Positions 1-14,164 of a DNA stretch of 64,000 bases are shown piece after piece. The notes beneath the pieces were generated by a model. That model saw only the letters and a list, made by a program, of their open reading frames with translations. It was not told the origin of the DNA and ran no database searches. Position 1 is the stretch's first letter; every line of letters begins with the position of its first letter. The translations under genes and the position numbers were made by a program. This DNA comes from Cristatella mucedo (lineage: Eukaryota > Bryozoa > Phylactolaemata > Cristatellidae): positions 5,265,001-5,329,000 of the forward strand of contig WPIO01000002.1 of assembly GCA_009760855.2 (NCBI GenBank), written 5' to 3'.

Positions 1-869
1 GACTGACCTCAGATTATTTGCACGCCAATCATCCCTACAGCCGAGAAAGGCGACGCCGCGTGCACACGCAAATTCTAAGGATCGGAATGCCACAATACCC
101 TTAGCTATAGGGATCTTGATTTATTTTAGGTGCGGCTGCTCGTTTGCCGGCTTGCGTGGATTCCCACAGGGTTCTCGGTTAACTGCTTTTCGGAGCCGCC
201 GACGCTGACGGCGAGCGGACAAAAAAGCCACGCGAGCGTCTGAAAGGCCAGCTCGACAGAACTCAAACTGGCGATAAGCTAGAGGCAGACGTTTTTCCTC
301 CTTATTCGGCTGCTCGCAGCAAAGCATTCTTAAAGCTTGGGTTGCGCCGGGGCCTCGATCGTCGCCATCTTGCTATTTCTGGCCTATAAGGTGACATTCG
401 ATCTGAGGGCAGTGATCCGGTGGCACTAACGTAGACGGCCAGCATCCGCCGTTGGCGAAGGCCTTGCACTTGGACCAACCCGCGAGCGACAACTAACGGA
501 TAAGCGTGAATTGCTGTCTGACCGCTGCAAGAGTGAAAGACGGACGAACGTTGAACAGCGCCCAGAACATGTTCGGACACGCTGGGTACACAATACTCGC
601 GCACTACTCTTCGTCTTTTTCGCTTCGTTCTTATGCTTTAATTTTATTTTCGTTTACCATGCTTTGTTCTATTTAGCTCAGTCTTTCTGTCCTACCCGCC
701 GCTTTGCTGAGCGATCAAATTCCCCGCCCGCGTAAGCACGTGCTAAAAAGGCATGCCGGGAGAGCCCCCAAAGCGGTAGTGAGGAGCTGCACTAGACTGA
801 GCCAGCTGATGTGGATATCGAATGCCGAACGCACACTTGCAGGACTGGCAAATTTTAAAGCAGATATTG
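1..869. other. No gene recognised
   Basis: Unique-looking DNA of mixed composition. Short open frames occur on both strands but none resembles a known protein or carries a convincing exon signal. Confidence 0.5.
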
Positions 870-2018
<1,149 letters not shown>

Positions 2019-2683
2019 CCTATCGTCTCCGCCTCGATGCGCCGCTGACAGGGACTGCGAAAGCGTTGCCGGTGGCTCGCTTTGTCGGTGGCTCAGCGCT
2101 AGGGAGTAGCGAGCGGCGCGATGCGGTTCCACTACAGGCTCCTGTGAGACCGCAGGAATTGAGGAACAGCAGCGCTTGTGGGTAGCAAAGCGAGAGATTT
2201 ACTTGCCAGCCCGCACAGTGGCGAGGCTCAAGCAATCGATCGATAGGCGGTTGTCGACGATAAGCGTTTCGCACGCGCGCGTCACCCTCTCTGCTCCGAT
2301 GAGAAAGCGGGCGCTGGGCGCTCGAGCTGCGTCGGAAACCGGAAAATGCACCTAGCGACTAGAAGTCAGGCACGCGCTCGTTCGCGATCCACCGCGATGC
2401 GCGAGGTCCCGCTCTCGCCGCGGCGGATTGCTGCAGCTCGCGGCGCGCTCCCGCTAGCGTGCCACCCCAGCTGCTCCGCGACAGAGCCAGAGTGGTCGTG
2501 GCGGAGCAGTCCAGCGAGGAGTGTCGTTGCGTGGTGCGGCTGCGTGCGCCCGGGATTTAGCCCGAGTGCAGGCTGCTCGCTCACAACGACCGAGGTCGTG
2601 GTCGCAGTCCTCCAGTCCTCTGGACCATCCTTTATTGCTCACTGCAAACGGCGGTGTGGAAGCCGTTAAAGCTCTTCTGCCGC

Positions 2684-2717
2684 TATATAAAAATGAGGCT
2701 GTTGAATCATCTCAGCC
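2684..2717 (+). promoter_or_regulatory. Candidate TATA box plus initiator
   Basis: TATATAAAA begins at 2684. An Inr-like TCAGCC has its A at 2714, thirty bases downstream, which is the usual TATA-to-start spacing for RNA polymerase II. It lies inside the GC-rich block. No downstream coding sequence is recognised, so this is a motif-level call only. Confidence 0.3.
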
Positions 2718-3248
2718 CAGTATTACTGTGAACGCGCTGCCGAGCGGACGCACGCTCTGCAGCAGAAGAGGCGGCTGCGGATGCCGAGTGCGATGCTACC
2801 GACGCGATAGCGCGATACCGACGGCGCTACGCTGACGTCGCTAGACCGAGTGTCGCTGAATGTCGACGAGCGGGTAATGAGTTCGAGACCGGCGCACGCG
2901 AGGTCGGCACGTTGGATTTGCTCTCCATGGTCGGACTGTCCGACGCTCTGTCTGCGATCGCGGCACACGAGACTTCGGCGCCGAGCCTACGTCAAGGCAC
3001 AAGCCGGTGTGTCACGCCCAATGTAGCCTCGCAATTTTCGCAGAGCTTCCAGTTTTCTTCTAGTTTTTTTTAATCGTACGCGAGCCACAGCTGCATCGCG
3101 AGGCAGCTTCTCCATAGATCCAGGCGAAAGCAGGAGCCGCTGTGGGAGCGAGAGCAGCGCACCCCGCGCCCACCAGCCTCCACTCGGTCGGCGAGATTCG
3201 CTCTCGGCCTGGCCAGGCCTCGCCGTGGCGAGTAGCTTGTCCCGGTCA

Positions 3249-3249
<1 letters not shown>

Positions 3250-3297
<48 letters not shown>
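3250..3297. repeat. (CGG)16 trinucleotide repeat
   Basis: Sixteen uninterrupted GGC units followed by interrupted GCGGCGG runs to about 3340. On the plus strand it reads poly-Arg, on the minus strand poly-Ala. CGG runs of this kind are typical of CpG-rich 5' untranslated regions. Confidence 0.95.
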
Positions 3298-3298
<1 letters not shown>

Positions 3299-4399
3299 TG
3301 CGGCGGCTGCGTAGACTGCGGCGGCGGCGGCAGCGGCAGCTCTTAACATTTTGTTGCACCTGTGCCACGGACATTTCGAGACGCTATTGCCCTCCCAATC
3401 TTAGCCAGCGCTTTCGCCGGCAGGCCGGCCAGAGCCGCTGCTGACCAAAGCGGGGTTAACTTTCAAATCAAGCTTGCGGACGCTGCGGGCTGCGCTTACG
3501 GGTGTATTTGCAGGGCGTCACAACTGTCTGGCAAGTGTTAGACGGCTGCGAATTACGTCAGAGCAGTGCACCAGGTGGGGCCTTATTGGGGGGGGGCAGT
3601 TGGCTCGGTGGTCGTTCGCGCATCTGCGCGCTCGCACACGCACGCGCGCTAAGAGCGCTAATCGCTAATCGCGTGAGTCTGGCTGTGTCGAAACAACGCA
3701 GCGGCGATGTCACGTACTGGGGCAGCCGAGCCGGCGCCCGCTCGATAGCTCACCGCCAGACGGCGCTGCCGTCGATAGCTTCCTGGGTCGCTCGGGCGGT
3801 AGAATGCGGCTGCTGCAGAGTGGCGTCCCCGTTCTAAGCTTGCGAGATCTTCCCTCTGGTCCGCATTCGGGTTAATTGATTCTCAGGTACCAACAGGCGA
3901 GATTCTCGCTCAGCATCCGAGAGCAGCGAACGCAGACGGAAGCCTTCGCGAGAACCCAAGCTCGCCGACGGCTTCCGCTGAACGCCGCCGCGGCCCTGGG
4001 CGAAGTGTGGATTCCAGGCAGTGCCCTGCATGGCCGTTCTAGAAGCGACGCTGCTCGCCGCTGGCTTCTCGGCTGTAGCTCGTGCGCAGCCAGCGCGCCA
4101 GCTGGCGGAGCATGGCGGCTTTCTGTGCAAGCGGACGGGGGCGATAGCCGCTTCTGTCGTTGTGCTCGTAAATGAGAATCAGCCGCGGAATCAGCCGCTC
4201 CTCTCTACTTTACTTTGCTTTGTCCACTCGACGGCGTCAGAGCGATTCGGATTGTGATCGGATGTTAGAGCACGTGACCTGCACGCCCGCGCCCGTTCCG
4301 CCATAACCGGCTTGCAGAACGCCGGCGTTTAGTCTGGCTTCTCAATGCACTGACTCATTTCTCAGGCTACTGTTTAGGACACCGGCATGCTCTCACCTA

Positions 4400-4855
4400 T
4401 CTCACCTATCTCATATATCTCACCAATCCAACAGTTTACCAATACCTCGTATAAACCTCAAATCCTTTGGAGACCGTGCATTTAGTTCGTATGCTCCCAA
4501 AGCCTGGAACTCCCTCCCGACTTGTGTCAGAACATCCCCCGATTTTACCACATTTAAAAAGAACTTAAAACACACCTCTTTAGGACAGCATTTAGCGGGT
4601 CTCTATGATTCGTCCTTCATTTGCGCACACTGTGCATGCTGACACTGTGCATGCTGACACTGTGCATGCTGCCACTAACCACATTTGCATGCTGACCCTG
4701 TGCATGTCACCCCTAACCATGTTATTCATGTTGTTTATCAAGCATGATATTACTCACTATTCAATCGCGTTTCCCTTTGCAGCAAATGTAAAGCGTCTAG
4801 AAAGAGATTGAGTTCTCTGAAGGTGCTTTATCAAGTGCATTATTATTATTATGCA
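4400..4855 (+). mobile_element. LINE family A, 3' fragment
   Basis: Truncated 3' end of the CR1/L2-like LINE. It starts within the C-terminal coding part (residues like GDRAFSSYAPKAWNSLP, here with frameshifts). It continues through the family's 3' UTR with the repeated GCTGACACTGTGCATGCTG block and ends in the AAAGCGTCTAG...GGTGCTTTATC hairpin and a short (ATT)n tail near 4850. Confidence 0.85.
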
Positions 4856-4929
4856 TGGGACAGCGGTTGGATATGTTCGCGTCCCGGTGGGCAACAGATG
4901 GAGTCACAAACGTCATGTAATGTATCAGT

Positions 4930-5400
4930 GTGTACAACTCTACGTAGCCACAAAGACTTAATTTGGCCTTTCGTAGGCGAGATTTCATATTGCGAACCAA
5001 AAGCCTAAGCGGATTTCAGCAAACATACGTAGCCAATAGACTTCATCTCACAAAAAAGAGAACATCAGAAGCATGGCTGAGTCAGGAGGGCAGTTGTGGT
5101 AGTGAGTAGCATGCAATGGAAGTAGCAGCTCAGGACGGCTGGAGCGGCTTTGCCCGCAGCAGGATGGTAGATGTCGTTCCGCACAAATTGTGGAAGTGAG
5201 TTCCGCAGTCTACGACTTTTAAGGCAAAGGCTTCTATCGCCAAGGTCTTTAAGGTCTTTAAGCTGAGGAAGGGAACAGCTAATTTATTGCCCATACAAAA
5301 AATGAGGACATGATGAAACTGGTGCATCAGTTCAGCTCGGTGTGCAGGAGCCAAGCCATGGCAGGCCTTGTGGGTTAGTGAATGAAATTTTGACCGCAAT
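4930..5400 (-). mobile_element. LINE family B, 3' fragment
   Basis: Reads on the minus strand as the C-terminal end of a second LINE family: residues such as LTHKACHGLAPAHRAEL, then a region equivalent to the conserved WNSLP block, then the family B 3' UTR with AGCCxACAGACTTCATCTC-like sequence. Similar sequence recurs at 14.2, 45.1 and 53.3 kb. Truncated and frameshifted. Confidence 0.75.
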
Positions 5401-7257
5401 AATTAGAAATCTCTTATACAAATTTCGTCTTCGGACAGCACGCGTTACATTTTAAATGTCAATGCATCAGAGATATACAAAATGGTCATTATTCCCTACA
5501 AATTTTGTTTTTGTGACCAGGATATTGATTCACTTGGAATTTAATCAGCGTCAGAGGAGAAAACTGACCGATTCGCGTCTTGTGCGTTAATGTTTTTAAG
5601 TAAGAATCGCAAATGAATCAAAATTTATAAGGATTTAATATGATATCATACGAAAATGACCACTCAGACGAGATCAGAAATGATCAGAAGCGATAGATTT
5701 GCAGCTATACTATGAAGGGCTTTCTAGACGAAGCCCTCAAACACACTGCCCCCATAACGCTGTCGGAACACAGTCCTCAGAAACGACAGTTAAAGTGTAG
5801 TGTCTCTGAGACAGCTATCAGTATCTCATTGAATATGCTAATATGGGCATCAGGGATATACATACTTTGAGGTATATTTTGCATTTTATTTTAGCATATT
5901 GCTTTATAAGAGCTTGAAACCAGCTTCTCTAAGTTTTCTGCCTTGTATCTGCTTAGAGTGCCATGAATCACCCCAACGAAACTACTCCAAACCATTTTGT
6001 TAGTCCTGTTCTGCTTCTTGACGATATGATCGCACTTCACTATTTTTATATAGGATTCAACGTTGCCCCTAGCAGCTGTGAAAAATTAAGTTGGAGGTAC
6101 TTGAAAACTGCTGTATTATTATCAGGAGCAGTGAATACACTTGATGATGCCTAACTTGATGTGCTGTGGTAGTATCAGATCTTCCGAGGATCAACCAGTG
6201 GCGTCCAGTTGATGCTGTTCTTCTCAAATTGATGTGGTAAATCGCTGAATTGGGGCCGCTATGACCGCTCCCTTTGTGGTATTTCACCTCAGTATGCCAG
6301 CTGTCGTGTAATAAAAACACAAGAGAACTTTGTGGAACTGCTCGGGGGCCCATCAGTAGTTACACTTCCATGAGGTCACCGATTGTCGAAGTGCTTCTGG
6401 TAGGAGAAGTATAGTTTTCTCTGATTATCCATGTCTATGAAAATGGAATCTGGATTTAAAATATCTTCATCGCTGTCTGACGTGATTCTAAATCCAGAAA
6501 CTGGTGGATCTCTCACCTTAGGGGCGATGGCGAGGAAGCTCAAGGGAATGTGATGGATGATGTGACTGGGAGATGGATAGTCAAATGTGCAGATGCATAA
6601 TGTGAGGTGTGCTCAGCTCAGTTCATTGTTTGGTAAGTTTCAACATGTAGAAGTGGCAGTTGCTTGTGTGATCATTCGGCTCCCGCCGAACTCTTGGGAT
6701 AGAACAAATCACGGCTCTCTTTTCCTTATCCATGCCCATATGTAAGCTTATCTGAATGGAATACATTAAAAAATATGAAATTTCACATGCTATCTAATAT
6801 TGTGCAAGAAATTCATATCACGAGCAGTAGTTGTTCACCTTACCTTTAAGTGTTCTCTAACAGTGTTCGCATCCCAAAGGAAGTGCTTATGGATTGTCTT
6901 GTTACCCGAAATTCATGCCAAATAATGCTTTATAGGCCTTAGGCATTTTAGAAGACGCCTCTTGACGGAGTTTTTTCGTTCCTGTCTGGCTATAATTGCC
7001 AACACGTGTTGTTAAATGCATCTACTGGGTGCAAGGATTCTCTTGATAGTATGTCGATTAAATGTTCACTATTCTCCTACTGTGCAAAAGCATAAACTAA
7101 AATATTTTCGTTTAAGGGACAAGTTACCTAAGCTGTAGAGGAAGATGTTAACATAGCTAGTGATAACATGCACAACATTACCAAGAATAAGAAAATTCAC
7201 ACGGACCCAGAAAATGCAGTGAGGAACACGTGCGTTGTTAGCTTCCTTTCAATTGTT
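5401..7257. other. No gene recognised
   Basis: A/T-richer unique-looking sequence. Open frames of 60-95 codons occur but have no recognisable domain or exon structure. Confidence 0.5.
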
Positions 7258-7750
7258 GTCAAGTAAGGGTCTGTCGAGACGTAAGCCGAGAGTGAATTCC
7301 AGGCTTTGGAAGCTAGAAGCTGAAGGCACGGTCTCTAAGGATTTGACCTTGGTTCTAGAAAAAACAGCTAAACGACTCGAGTCGGACGAGCGAACCTTAT
7401 TAAGCCTCGCCTGATCGAAAAGTAGCTCGGATAGGTAGAATGGAGAAAGCGAATAAAGGAACCTGAAAGTGAGAGACAAAACCTTTAAGTCGATACACTG
7501 CTTAATGGAAAGCCAGTGCAGGTCGGTGAGAAGTGGGTGAGCTGTGACGATTTCGACGCCGATGGCAACCAAACCTGGCTGCTGAGTTTTGCAGCAACTC
7601 TGTGATTCTATGTTGCAAATGCATGGGCCAACTTCGATGGGGCATAACTATCTAAGCAGGCCCCGATGTTAAAATCTTTAGGCGATTGAAAGAAGGTAGA
7701 CTTGACTGTCGGGCTGACGTGGTCGTCTAGTGAAAGGTCACTTTGGAATA
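7258..7750 (-). mobile_element. LINE family A fragment (C-terminal RT region)
   Basis: Minus-strand reading matches the family A C-terminus: LLTDLHWLSIKQCIDLKVLSLTF, then divergent YLSELL and KSLETV segments. Toward 7745 it continues in another frame into the DHVSPTVKS region equivalent to the SDLSLDDHISSTVKS block of better copies. It lacks the 3' UTR and the hairpin and carries frameshifts, so it is an old copy. Confidence 0.75.
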
Positions 7751-9015
7751 GGAAACTTGGTTTTCCCATAGCTAATAAGTTAGTCGCAGCAGTGATTACA
7801 GTGAGCGAGCATATTCAGCAGAGACTACTTCAGCCCCCCCATTCAGAGCAGAGGCGAAGCCGAGATTGTAGCGCCAGGATGACGCGGGGTCTGGGGAGGA
7901 GGCCCCGTAAAGGGGGTCTCTAGAGGGTGAGGTCCCTGCAGCGTCTGAGGCAATAAAAAATCGGCCGTAATGACCAGCATGCAGCTCGGCCGAGTGCTAA
8001 GAAGCGAAAGCCGCAGCGAAAGCGCGGCCGCTGGTCGCCCGACCGGATGTCAGATTCGGCTCCCACCTACCAACCAGTCCGGGAGGGTGGCAGCTGCCAC
8101 CCCTGCCACCCCGTGGCTCAGCCTCTGGTTCAGAGAGTCAGCAGCACAACATTCACGAAGGATACAAGGAGATTTGACGGTCTGGCAAAGTGTGTTGGAG
8201 AAAAATGATTTGATTGCGTAATCCGGGCCGAATGCGCGTATACAAATGTATTATTATTATTATTACGTGAAATCGTAGCTCTACAGAGACGCGCATGTGA
8301 GGGATGCAGTCTCGGTAAAGGAAACAATCTGCAGACGCGACGGACGAAGGCTCTTTCTTTTTTATTAGCAGCCAGGCTAACGCATACTAAAGAGTTATAC
8401 GAGCATCTAATTTAAGAAAGACCTATGATGTGCCAAGCGCTCGACCGTAGGCCGGAACCTTAAGAATCGGAGCGACCTCCTACCGGCGCAAGACAAACCG
8501 AACTATGCATCGTCACCAATGCTTTTCAAGCAACGAGACTAGCCGAGACGCGTAACGAGCGCCAGCTGTGGTAAACAGTGAAACGGCCCCGTGCCGCATC
8601 AGCCCGATTAATTACGACCGCTGAAGTATTACTCGCGGCTCCTGAATTATGACTACTAGGGACCGGCCAGAGATCAGAGTTCGGTGTAAATGCCAAAGTC
8701 AAGCAATAGGCAGCAGTCCACTGAGCTGCAAGCGTGAAGCCGAAAGGCAGGAGTTATGCGCACGGGGCTCTGCACCGCTCAGTGGCAGTTCAGCGGCGCT
8801 CCAGGCACCGAGTGCGTAGCTCTGCAAGCCGCGGCAGATGCTTGACGCCTGTGACCCTCGGTCGCTCTATCGAATAGACTTGTTTACGCAAGGGTCAGGG
8901 ATTTTTTATCGTTAGGCAAGGGCGCTCTTAATTACGGCCGTTTTCAGACGCTGTCGGCATTCCGGCGTGCATTGGTGCTGCGCCTACAAGTCGCTAGCCG
9001 CGCTCCCTCGCTCGC
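7751..9015. other. Non-coding, GC-richer, with a short (ATT)n tail
   Basis: No gene recognised. A short (ATT)5 tract at about 8249-8265 is preceded by GTATACAAATG, which is reminiscent of the 3' tail of the SINE at 58.4 kb (GTACAAATGAATTA), but no tRNA-like head is visible here. Confidence 0.4.
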
Positions 9016-9018
9016 AGG

Positions 9019-9532
9019 GCTTCGAAGGGCTTCGAAGGGCTTCGAAGGGCTTCGAAGGGCTTCGAAGGGCTTCGAAGGGCTTCGAAGGGCTTCGAAGGGC
9101 TTCGAAGGGCTTCGAAGGGCTTCGAAGGGCTTCGAAGGGCTTCGAAGGGCTTCGAAGGGCTTCGAAGGGCTTCGAAGGGCTTCGAAGGGCTTCGAAGGGC
9201 TTCGAAGGGCTTCGAAGGGCTTCGAAGGGCTTCGAAGGGCTTCGAAGGGCTTCGAAGGGCTTCGAAGGGCTTCGAAGGGCTTCGAAGGGCTTCCAAGGGG
9301 TCGAAGGGCTCGAAGGGCTTCGAAGGGCTTCGAAGGGCTTCGAAGGGCTTCGAAGGGCTTCGAAGGGCTTCGAAGGGCTTCGCAAGGCTTCGCAAGGCTT
9401 CGAAGGGCTTCGAAGGGCTTCGCAGGGCTTCGCAGGGCTTCGCAGGGCTTCGCAGGGCTTCGAAGGGCTTCGAAGGGCTTCGAAGGGCTTCGAAGGGCTT
9501 CGAAGGGCTTCGAAGGGCTTCGAAGGGCTTCG
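9019..9532. repeat. 10-bp tandem repeat array, about 51 units
   Basis: Units of CTTCGAAGGG (or rotations) run from about 9019 to 9532. The left part is almost perfect; the right half has phase shifts near 9291-9320 and variants CGCAAGG and CGCAGGG at about 9380-9460. Each unit contains the palindrome CTTCGAAG and one CpG. Because 10 is not a multiple of 3, three units make a 10-residue peptide period, which opens several frames on both strands with GFEGLRRASK-type repeats. These frames are repeat artefacts unless transcription is shown. Confidence 0.97.
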
Positions 9533-9936
9533 GGCAGTGTTGACCCGCATAAGGATATTGGCGCAGAAACCGCGAAAACGATTTTTAATAAAAGTAGGAT
9601 TTGAGCAGCAAAGCGCGGTTTCGACTGAGAGCAGGTACCTTGGGTTAAGGTATGAGGCGTGAGCTACAGCGAGTCGCCGCGTGAAGCGACAGAGACCTGG
9701 AAAAACGCGGCCTGTTTTGAGATACGCTACGTCGTACTATGAGGATCTGCTAAACAGGGCGGCTTAACATGCATAATGTGCCACTTGTTGTGACCTAAGG
9801 AGTCGTTGCAGGATGACGAAACTATGTGGTGCAAGTCTCTGTTCTGCAAGTCAGGTCTGCCAAGTTCCCCTGAAGAAAGCTAAGCAGTGCAAGTAGCGAG
9901 TTTTTTCATTGAATTTGAAGCAAGAGACTCGCATCA
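9533..9936. other. No gene recognised
   Basis: Unique-looking spacer between the 10-bp array and the next LINE tail. Confidence 0.5.
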
Positions 9937-10035
9937 CTTAATAATAATAACAATACTAATAATGATAATGCACTTGATAAAGCGCCCTCAGAGAACTCAA
10001 TCTCTCTCTAGGCGCTTTACATTTGATGAAGCGAG
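9937..10035 (-). mobile_element. LINE family A, 3' terminal hairpin only
   Basis: Minus-strand copy of the last ~100 bases of family A: (AAT)n, then GCACTTGATAAAGCGCCCTC...TAGGCGCTTTACATTTG. Extremely 5'-truncated insertion. Confidence 0.8.
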
Positions 10036-10084
10036 TACTACGAGGAAGGAAAATGAAGTGAAGGAAAATTATCGGGAGAGAGCA

Positions 10085-10215
<131 letters not shown>

Positions 10216-11268
10216 GACTGCGCAAGAAGGGACGACAAGGAAGAAGCGAGGAAGAAAATAAGAAAAAGAACACGCTCGCGTGAATCCGAAATCCTTCTCC
10301 CGTCTTTCACCAGCCGGATTTGATAGCGAGCGTACCCCCTAGTGTTCCCATGCATCCCAGACTGAGTCATACTGTACGTATATGCATGAGCGTGCAAGTG
10401 CATGCATCCGTGTTTTCATCTACAAAAAAGTGGGTGCTCAAAGCTGCTCTACAATGCCCATGCTCAGGGTTGCATCATGCTGGAGTCGATGAGCGATAAA
10501 AAAGCCACCATCCAGCCTCATCGTGGTCGCTCTGCTTGTTCTTGACGCAAGCAAGATGTGCCTCGAGGCGCGAGGAGCGGAGTCCATGCCTGTAGCAACA
10601 ACTGCCAGACACATCTTGACAGAGGCTGACAGCAGTAAGCGGTGGCTTGCACCCGGAACAGGTCACCCATCCTCGCGGAGGCTATCGACGCTCGTCCCGG
10701 GGCTGCTCTTACTGGAGAACATCTAGCTCACACGCTTCGCTTTCGTCATCGCCCTGTTCTGAAATGCAGGGCGAAATCGTTTCTCCTCTAGCATTATTTC
10801 GTAGCTACCGTGTTTTCTCAAGCAACAGCGTGGACAGGCTCGTCGGATGCGTCGACAGCTCTGCCTCTGGCACAGAGGAGTACAGACCGACACCGGAAGA
10901 GATCAGGAGCAAAGCTCGATGGGGTGACTGGACTTGTAAGAACTGAGAGGCTTGGCCCGGGCATCGTGCTGACCTACAGTAGGTGCTGCTGCTGATGCTG
11001 CAGGTGCCCGACCGACTGCGGCCAGCTGCAAAGGCAATTAGAAGGCATTTGCAAATGCCAAGTACTGCACAAGAGGGCGTTTTTTATTTCACTACACCAG
11101 TGCCCAAGCTGAGAGTACGCTGCCGTGCCAATGCGAGTCTCTGAGCGGTAGCCTGGCTTTGATCTGAGCCGCTTCGCATGGTGTCGCAGCAAACTGGTAA
11201 GGGGACGAGCACTCAACCTCTCGCTTAACACTTGGACAGGCTTTCAGCATGGCCATTTGATTCGTTGG

Positions 11269-11290
11269 CATTCATTCATTCATTCATTCA
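11269..11290. repeat. (ATTC)5 microsatellite
   Basis: Five consecutive CATT/ATTC units. Confidence 0.9.
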
Positions 11291-12784
11291 GCGAAATCGC
11301 TCATGAGCACGGATTAAGTCAGAAGCCACATACTTGATACGAACACAATTTCCGATGCCATCGTTCATTTTTGATGAGAATAGCGGTATTTGTATTAAAT
11401 TCTATTGCAACCGCAGTATCACATTATGATAAATGCTTGATATTTGTCTGCTTCCAGTTTGCAGACAAGAAGGCGACTTCTAGTGTAAACTACTCGAAAT
11501 ACGCATCTGCTCTTCGAGGTTTTACCAGCTCAAACCGCGTACCACCTCGTGCCTGCATTCAGGGCGGCAATACATCGAGAATCTCGAGAAGCTTTAGCGG
11601 ACAATGAGCTAGTGAGCGAACGTTTTTTTTTAAGGCTATGCTACGTTCGATAGTGCACGTTATCGACTTTATCCGATTCCTTCTAGATATTCTATTGCCC
11701 AGACAATTTAGAAATCGGCATCCAAGCTCCTTGAAACTAAAAGATATTACCTTATTCCAATTTAGCCGCCATAATGGTCTCTTAAAAGTTTCCACTGAGG
11801 AAGCAGTTCTTCGCTCCGTCTAATGCCAGATTGACCTAAGTTTTTTCGAGTTGGATACTAGCTCAAACTCTAGTGGATCGTAAGTGAAATACAGTGTTGT
11901 TAATCTGAGATTAACTCGATGACTCTCCACTATTCGAGCGCATCACCTTCGAGCTAAGCTGTAATCTTGTTTATGGCGGTTCAATGCATGCTTCATTAAA
12001 CGTATCGGCTGCCTGGCGTTAGTTAAAGAGACAACTGGAGCCGGCTAAGCGAACGATCCGACCACCCGAGCTACTATTTTTGAGGCAGATTTTGAAGCCG
12101 AGACCTGAGCAGTTCTTATTTGCTAGCTAGACCATTTGTTGGTGTGCTACCCCGATGAAGCAGAGGTGACCTCAGTACTTTATAAGTGCTGCCGATGCTT
12201 TCGATCGCAATATGCACGAAGCGTGACGACGGTCTGAATTGAAGCTGGCTATGGCCATCTGCTGACAAGCTCATCTTCTACCTGCGGCGCCGCCTGCTCT
12301 TATTTAACAATAATGTGCTTCATTCGGAATACTTGCTCGCAGTTATGCAAGTACGGCACATGACTTTTGCAGCAAAAGACAGGGTCTGGAATTGACGTTG
12401 ATTCGCCCGAGGTGCTAGCATCCCCTGAAGAGCGGTTGGTCATCCTTACCATGGTAGACATCTGTTGACCTCTGGCGAGACCGAGAGCTACTATTAATCT
12501 CGCGTCCACGCCTCTGGAACGCCTTTGAGACGCCAGTCCCAAAGGAGACTAACACAAAGGGTGCCTGCTATAGCTAATCAATGTCAGTGCCACGATGAAT
12601 GGTTTGCTTTGCTGCCCGATGGACATTTGCATTAGTCGTGGGCAATGCAAGCGAGAGCTGAAGAAAATACATGCATTTACATTGCTCTAATATTTGTAAA
12701 CGTAATTGCAGTTGATTTAGTAATCAGCCACCACGGCGTTAGATGTAAATGAGTAAATATAAATTTACACGCACACACGCATCT

Positions 12785-12786
12785 AT

Positions 12787-12865
<79 letters not shown>

Positions 12866-12895
12866 TATGCACTGTATATATGTACATATATGTAT
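12785..12895. repeat. (AT)n microsatellite
   Basis: About 60 bases of pure TA flanked by CATA and GTATATA degenerations on both sides. Confidence 0.95.
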
Positions 12896-14164
12896 ATTGG
12901 TGAGGTAGATCTACTTCAGGCTTTTGCTTCATTCATTGATCTCTCATTTAATCAGCTACCTTCTCGTTCTACGTGAGACCTGTTAAGTGATGACGGCCTG
13001 CTATTTTCTCCTCTGTTTTTCAGGCTGTAGCAAGGCCAGCAAATCTATTCGTTTTGATTTTGACCTAAGGCCCGAATTTCTCGGTACCACATTTTTCTCT
13101 TGGTACAACAACAAATATATTGAAAGAAGTTTGCATCTTTGCACTTGAGTCGTTTACTGTCGGCAGGCGAGAGTGGTTTCAGCTGAGCCCTAGCACATGG
13201 CCGGCAACATCCAAACCAAGCGGGAACGAAGTGCTTCTCACAGCTGTTTACGGGGGGGGGGGGCCGGGCTAGGGCACGCTAGCTACCCCTCCTTCGCCGC
13301 CTCGGACGTCACTGGCGTGCACGTGTTGAACGTGCGATCGGAGACATATGTTTAGGGTTTAGGTTGCCCAGGCGCTGCTCAAGGTCCAAACGGCCAAAAG
13401 AATGAGTACATTCTGCTTGTACCGTTGCCAAGTAGACCGTACCGACTTTCTCACCCAGCGTGACGTTAAAACTTAAGTGGATGCTATAAGAAAAGCACGT
13501 GTTCTTGACCAGTAGAACTCGACGCTTTACATTACCCGACAGCTCGGAAAGACGCCATTTAAGCAATACGCAAACATTAGAAAAAAAGAAGGTAACCCCA
13601 CTAGAAAGTCGTCGATGCTGGCTGGTGGTGGTGGGACAGCTGGGGGTCGACAGCGAGACGAGACGCACGAGAGCGCCAGAGAGCTCTTTCTTTTGCAAAG
13701 CCGAGCGAGGACGCGCGAAGAGAGCATCGACCGTAGCGACTTGACTGCTAGTGATATTTACTATTAGTTCTGTACTATTAGACCGATTTTAACTGCTAGC
13801 AGTTCTCAGGCAAGTAATGGTCGACTACTAGCTCTGCAAGCCGCCGCTGCATTCCCTAGTCAACGCTTCGGTTACGTTGTGAAAGTTAGGCTGCGGTATG
13901 AGAGTACGCAGGCGGGCTTTCCGTAGCCTGGCCACGGGTCCTGAACAGCTAGTCATTAGCAGTCGAGCCTGTCACTTTAAGCTGCTGCGCCAGAGAGCTT
14001 GATCGGCTCGAGGCCGAGAGGCATGATTCCCACACGACGCCGGCAGGCTGCAGACGGATCCGTTTAAATAGCTAACATAGCACTAATCAGGCCTGGTGGT
14101 GGCTAGAATACGCAAGCTAGCCAAGATGCACATGTGCACACGTTCTTCGCTTTCTTATGCAATG

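Noticed and set aside
2987..3349. Poly-Ala/poly-Arg protein
   Set aside because: Reading of the CGG repeat; no flanking domain.
8967..9662. Repetitive 231- and 210-residue open frames
   Set aside because: Produced by the 10-bp tandem array in several frames on both strands; no independent evidence of coding.
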